DNA from: Candidatus Rokuibacteriota bacterium
GTDB lineage: Bacteria; Methylomirabilota; Methylomirabilia; Rokubacteriales; CSP1-6
Direction: 5' to 3'
Length of the DNA: 42,397 nucleotides
Assembly (NCBI GenBank): GCA_016184125.1
Contig: JACPDG010000080.1
Span: 1 to 42,397, forward strand
The notes under the pieces were generated by a model, which saw only the letters and a program-made list of their open reading frames with translations, was not told where the DNA came from and ran no database searches. Position numbers and translations under genes: made by a program. Shown here piece after piece: positions 40,146-42,397 of the stretch (position 1 is the first letter of the stretch; each line of letters begins with the position of its first letter).

Positions 40146-41473
40146 ACGTGGCGCTCGGGGCGGCAGTGACGCTCCTGCTCTGGGCCCTCCTCGCCCCGGC
40201 CGCCGCGGCCGGGGCGCAGAGCACGAACGACATCCGCCTCGAGGACATCGAGAAGGAGATCGCGCGGACGGTCGAGCGCCCCTACAGCCTCGGCGGCTTC
40301 CTCGAGCTCCAGCCGACCCTGTTCGGCTTCGACCGGGACGCCGCCTTCCACCGGCTCCGGTTCCTCGACGGGGACGAGGGCGCGACCGCCGCGCAGTACG
40401 ACCTCAAGCTCCGGCTCGAGGGCTCCTACCGGAAGGGCATCTTCTCCCTCTTCGGGCGGGCGGATGCGCTGACCACCCAGGGCGACCTGGACAGCGAGTC
40501 CCGCATCAACCTGCTCGAGGGATTCGCGTCGCTGAAGCCCACCCCCGGTCTGGCCGTCGACGTCGGGGAAAAGGTCGTCAAGTGGGGCAAGGGCTACGCG
40601 TGGAACCCGGTGGCCTTCGTCGACCGGCCGAAGAACCCCGAGGATCCGGAGCTCGCACTCGAAGGCTTCTATGTCGTGGCCGCCCAGGCGATCCGGAGCT
40701 TCGGCGGGCCCCTGAAGACCGTGGCCTTCACCGCCGTGGGCGTCCCCGTCGACACGGACGTGAACGAGGAGCTGGGGGAGGCGGACCATCTGAACCTCGC
40801 CGCCAAGCTCTACCTCCTCCTCTTCGACACCGACCTCGACGCGATGCTCTTCACCGGCGGCAGCCGCACCACCCGGTTCGGGTTCGACTTCGCCCGGAAC
40901 ATCACGCCGAACTTCGAGGTCCACGGCGAATGGGCGCTGATCACGGATTTCGAGCAGCGGCCCGTCGACGAGCGGGGGCGGCCGGTCCTGCGGGTCGCGG
41001 ACGTCATGAGCTATCTCGTGGGGCTCCGCTACCTCACGGAGCGGGAGACGACGTTCATTGCGGAGTACTACCGGAACGGCACCGGGTTCACGGGCGCCCA
41101 GATGGAGGACTTCTTCCGGTTCGTCGAGACGAGCGACGCCACCTTCCGCAGCACCGGGAACCCCACCGGGATCCGGCGCGCGATCACGCTGGCCGAAGGG
41201 GCCTACGGCCGGCCCAACCCCTTGCGGAGCTACCTCTACCTGCGCGCCAGCCAGAAGGAGCCCTTCGACATCCTCTACTTCACGCCCGCGCTCACCTCGA
41301 TCGTCAACGTCGTGGACGGGAGCTTCGTCGTGATCCCGGAGCTCACCTACAGTCCGCGTACGAACCTGGAGCTCCGGCTCCGGGGCGCGGCGCTGGTAGG
41401 TGAGGACCGCACGGAGTATGGCGAGAAGCAGACCGACTACCGACTCGAGCTGCGGGTCCGGTATTACTTCTGA
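40142..41473 (+). CDS. Outer-membrane beta-barrel protein
   Basis: 443 residues: signal peptide MNVALGAAVTLLLWALLAPA (cleavage near AGA), a short helical segment (DIRLEDIEKEIARTVER), then alternating strands such as QYDLKLRLEGSYRKGIFSLF, TPGLAVDVGEKVVKWGKGYA, EVHGEWALITDFEQRP, ETTFIAEYYRNGTGF and NLELRLRGAALVG. It ends in RLELRVRYYF, a C-terminal Phe typical of BAM-assembled barrels. No named family is certain; it resembles DUF1302-like or porin-type barrels found beside LolA-like exporters. ATG 40142 overlaps the LolA-like stop. It is likely the outer-membrane end of this export system. Confidence 0.82.
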   Translation: MNVALGAAVTLLLWALLAPAAAAGAQSTNDIRLEDIEKEIARTVERPYSLGGFLELQPTLFGFDRDAAFHRLRFLDGDEGATAAQYDLKLRLEGSYRKGIFSLFGRADALTTQGDLDSESRINLLEGFASLKPTPGLAVDVGEKVVKWGKGYAWNPVAFVDRPKNPEDPELALEGFYVVAAQAIRSFGGPLKTVAFTAVGVPVDTDVNEELGEADHLNLAAKLYLLLFDTDLDAMLFTGGSRTTRFGFDFARNITPNFEVHGEWALITDFEQRPVDERGRPVLRVADVMSYLVGLRYLTERETTFIAEYYRNGTGFTGAQMEDFFRFVETSDATFRSTGNPTGIRRAITLAEGAYGRPNPLRSYLYLRASQKEPFDILYFTPALTSIVNVVDGSFVVIPELTYSPRTNLELRLRGAALVGEDRTEYGEKQTDYRLELRVRYYF

Positions 41474-41580
41474 GCGCGAATGCGGCAACAGGACCTTGGC
41501 CGTCATCACGACGTGGATCGGGATGCAGGACGCGTGAGGCTGGCGCGATCGAGTCCCGACTGAAACGGAGGACGAGGAAC

Positions 41581-41925
41581 ATGCGGAACTGGACCATGGT
41601 GTCGAGTCTGCTGACGATGGCACTCGCTCCGGCGCCGGCCATGGCGCAAGAGCGACCGTGGGAGTGGGGGTGGGGGATGCATCCCGGCTGGTGGATGTGG
41701 GGAGCCGGAGGCGTCGTGATGATGCTCATGATGCTGACGTTCTGGGGGCTCGTGATCACCGGCCTGGTCCTCGGTGTCCGGTGGCTCGCGAGGCAAGGAC
41801 GGGAGGAGCGCCCGGATCGCTCGGATCGCGCCCTCGACATCCTTCGCGAGCGTTACGCGCGTGGAGAGATCGACAAGGAGGAGTTCGAGGCCAGGCGCCG
41901 GGATCTGGGCGGTCGCGCGTCGTGA
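41581..41925 (+). CDS. SHOCT-domain small membrane protein
   Basis: 114 residues: signal-like N-terminus (MVSSLLTMALAPAPAMAQER), a Trp/Gly-rich stretch (WEWGWGMHPGWWMWGAGG), one transmembrane helix (VVMMLMMLTFWGLVITGLVL), and a C-terminal SHOCT motif ALDILRERYARGEIDKEEFE with ARRRDL. SHOCT tails probably mediate oligomerisation; many such proteins sit near membrane transporters and metal-stress genes. GGAGGACGAGG precedes ATG 41581. It is just upstream of an ABC-2 type ATPase gene. Confidence 0.85.
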   Translation: MRNWTMVSSLLTMALAPAPAMAQERPWEWGWGMHPGWWMWGAGGVVMMLMMLTFWGLVITGLVLGVRWLARQGREERPDRSDRALDILRERYARGEIDKEEFEARRRDLGGRAS

Positions 41926-41929
41926 CACC

Positions 41930-42397
41930 ATGAGCGCCATCGAGGCGCGCGGCCTGACCAGGCGCTACGGGCCGGTGACCGCTGTCGACCACGTCAGCTT
42001 CTCGGTACGTCCGCACGAGATCTTCGGCTTCCTCGGTCCCAACGGGGCGGGCAAGAGCACGACGGTCAGGATGCTGACCGGGTACATCGCGCCGAGCGAG
42101 GGCACCGCGCTCCTGGGCGAACACGACATCGTGACGGACGGGCTCGCCGCGCGGGAGCGCCTGGGCGTGGTGCCGGAGGAGGCGAGCATCTACCAGGACC
42201 TCACGGTCTGGCAGAACGTGATGCTGGCGGCTGAGCTCTACGCGGTGCCTCGCACCCGCCGCGTGCGCCGTGGCGATGAGCTTCTCGCGCTGTTTGGGCT
42301 CGACGCGCGGAGGACCGATCGGGGACGGAGCCTCTCGAAGGGGCTGCGACAGCGCCTGATGCTCTGCATGGCGCTGGTGGCGGAGCCCGCCATCCTC
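41930..42397 (+). CDS. ABC transporter ATP-binding protein (ABC-2 type), 3' end outside window
   Basis: ATG 41930 starts MSAIEARGLTRRYGPVTAVD; Walker A is GPNGAGKSTT, followed by VRMLTGYIAPSEGTALLGE. The Q-loop region reads VVPEEASIYQDLTVWQNV, where Glu replaces the usual Gln, as in some CcmA/DrrA-type ATPases. The signature LSKGLRQRLMLCMALV is present, and the sequence leaves the window at AEPAIL, just before Walker B. It probably works with an ABC-2 permease encoded beyond the window. It starts 5 bp after the SHOCT gene stop. Confidence 0.92.
   Translation, partial: MSAIEARGLTRRYGPVTAVDHVSFSVRPHEIFGFLGPNGAGKSTTVRMLTGYIAPSEGTALLGEHDIVTDGLAARERLGVVPEEASIYQDLTVWQNVMLAAELYAVPRTRRVRRGDELLALFGLDARRTDRGRSLSKGLRQRLMLCMALVAEPAIL

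Overview
The window is GC-rich DNA with heavy codon bias, tight ATGA/GTGA/TAATG gene overlaps, a Gram-negative envelope (lipoprotein-sorting and outer-membrane barrel proteins) and a TCA gene string icd-mdh-fum-sdh-sucCD-ndk. Together with the many CaiB-type, amidohydrolase and NMT1/THI5-type transport genes, this suggests a soil or subsurface bacterium of the Rokubacteria/Methylomirabilota type. That placement is inference from gene content, not a phylogeny.

Region 1 (1-10.6 kb) is a TCA super-operon on the + strand: isocitrate dehydrogenase (5' cut by the window), malate dehydrogenase, two-subunit class I fumarase, a three-gene succinate dehydrogenase with a Cys/His-rich single anchor, a small retropepsin-like protein, succinyl-CoA ligase and nucleoside diphosphate kinase. 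A diverged duplicate of the sucC tail plus strong hairpins separate sucC from sucD. A PH-domain membrane protein follows.

Region 2 (10.6-15.1 kb) holds a dead fragment of an integron-type integrase, two tandem minus-strand CaiB/BaiF CoA-transferases, a deleted acetyltransferase and a protein resembling the DUF6930 family.

Region 3 (15.6-23.7 kb) is the main discovery: a decayed integron. An IntI-type integrase pseudogene reads toward an array of gene cassettes separated by attC sites. Each complete cassette starts with a GTT-box perfectly complementary to the AAC-box at its own end. The attC arms carry the typical extrahelical base on the left arm. Cargo is defence and toxin-antitoxin genes: PIN/antitoxin twice, a Ser/Thr kinase with TPRs, a truncated SIR2-like protein, a RelE/ParE-like pair, an unknown minus-strand pair, a frameshifted TIR protein and a ParE fragment.

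Region 4 (23.7-33.1 kb) is catabolic: an LDH2-family dehydrogenase, then an ABC uptake system (two permeases, ATPase, binding protein) with a dihydropyrimidinase/hydantoinase, a second binding-protein-like gene without signal peptide, a 51-residue ORF and an N-acyl-D-amino-acid deacylase. This looks like a route for uptake and hydrolysis of cyclic ureides or N-acyl/N-carbamoyl amino acids.

Region 5 (33.1-42.4 kb) begins with a minus-strand ArsM-like methyltransferase. It has an in-frame TGA at the position of a conserved Cys, followed by a hairpin that fits the bacterial SECIS rules, so it is a strong selenoprotein candidate. Then come a ModE-like regulator and a MOT1 molybdate transporter, a Crp/Fnr regulator with a TGA-N6-TCA operator before a His-rich exported protein, a LolD/LolE-like ABC pair with a LolA-like protein and an outer-membrane barrel, a SHOCT protein, and an ABC ATPase cut by the window end.
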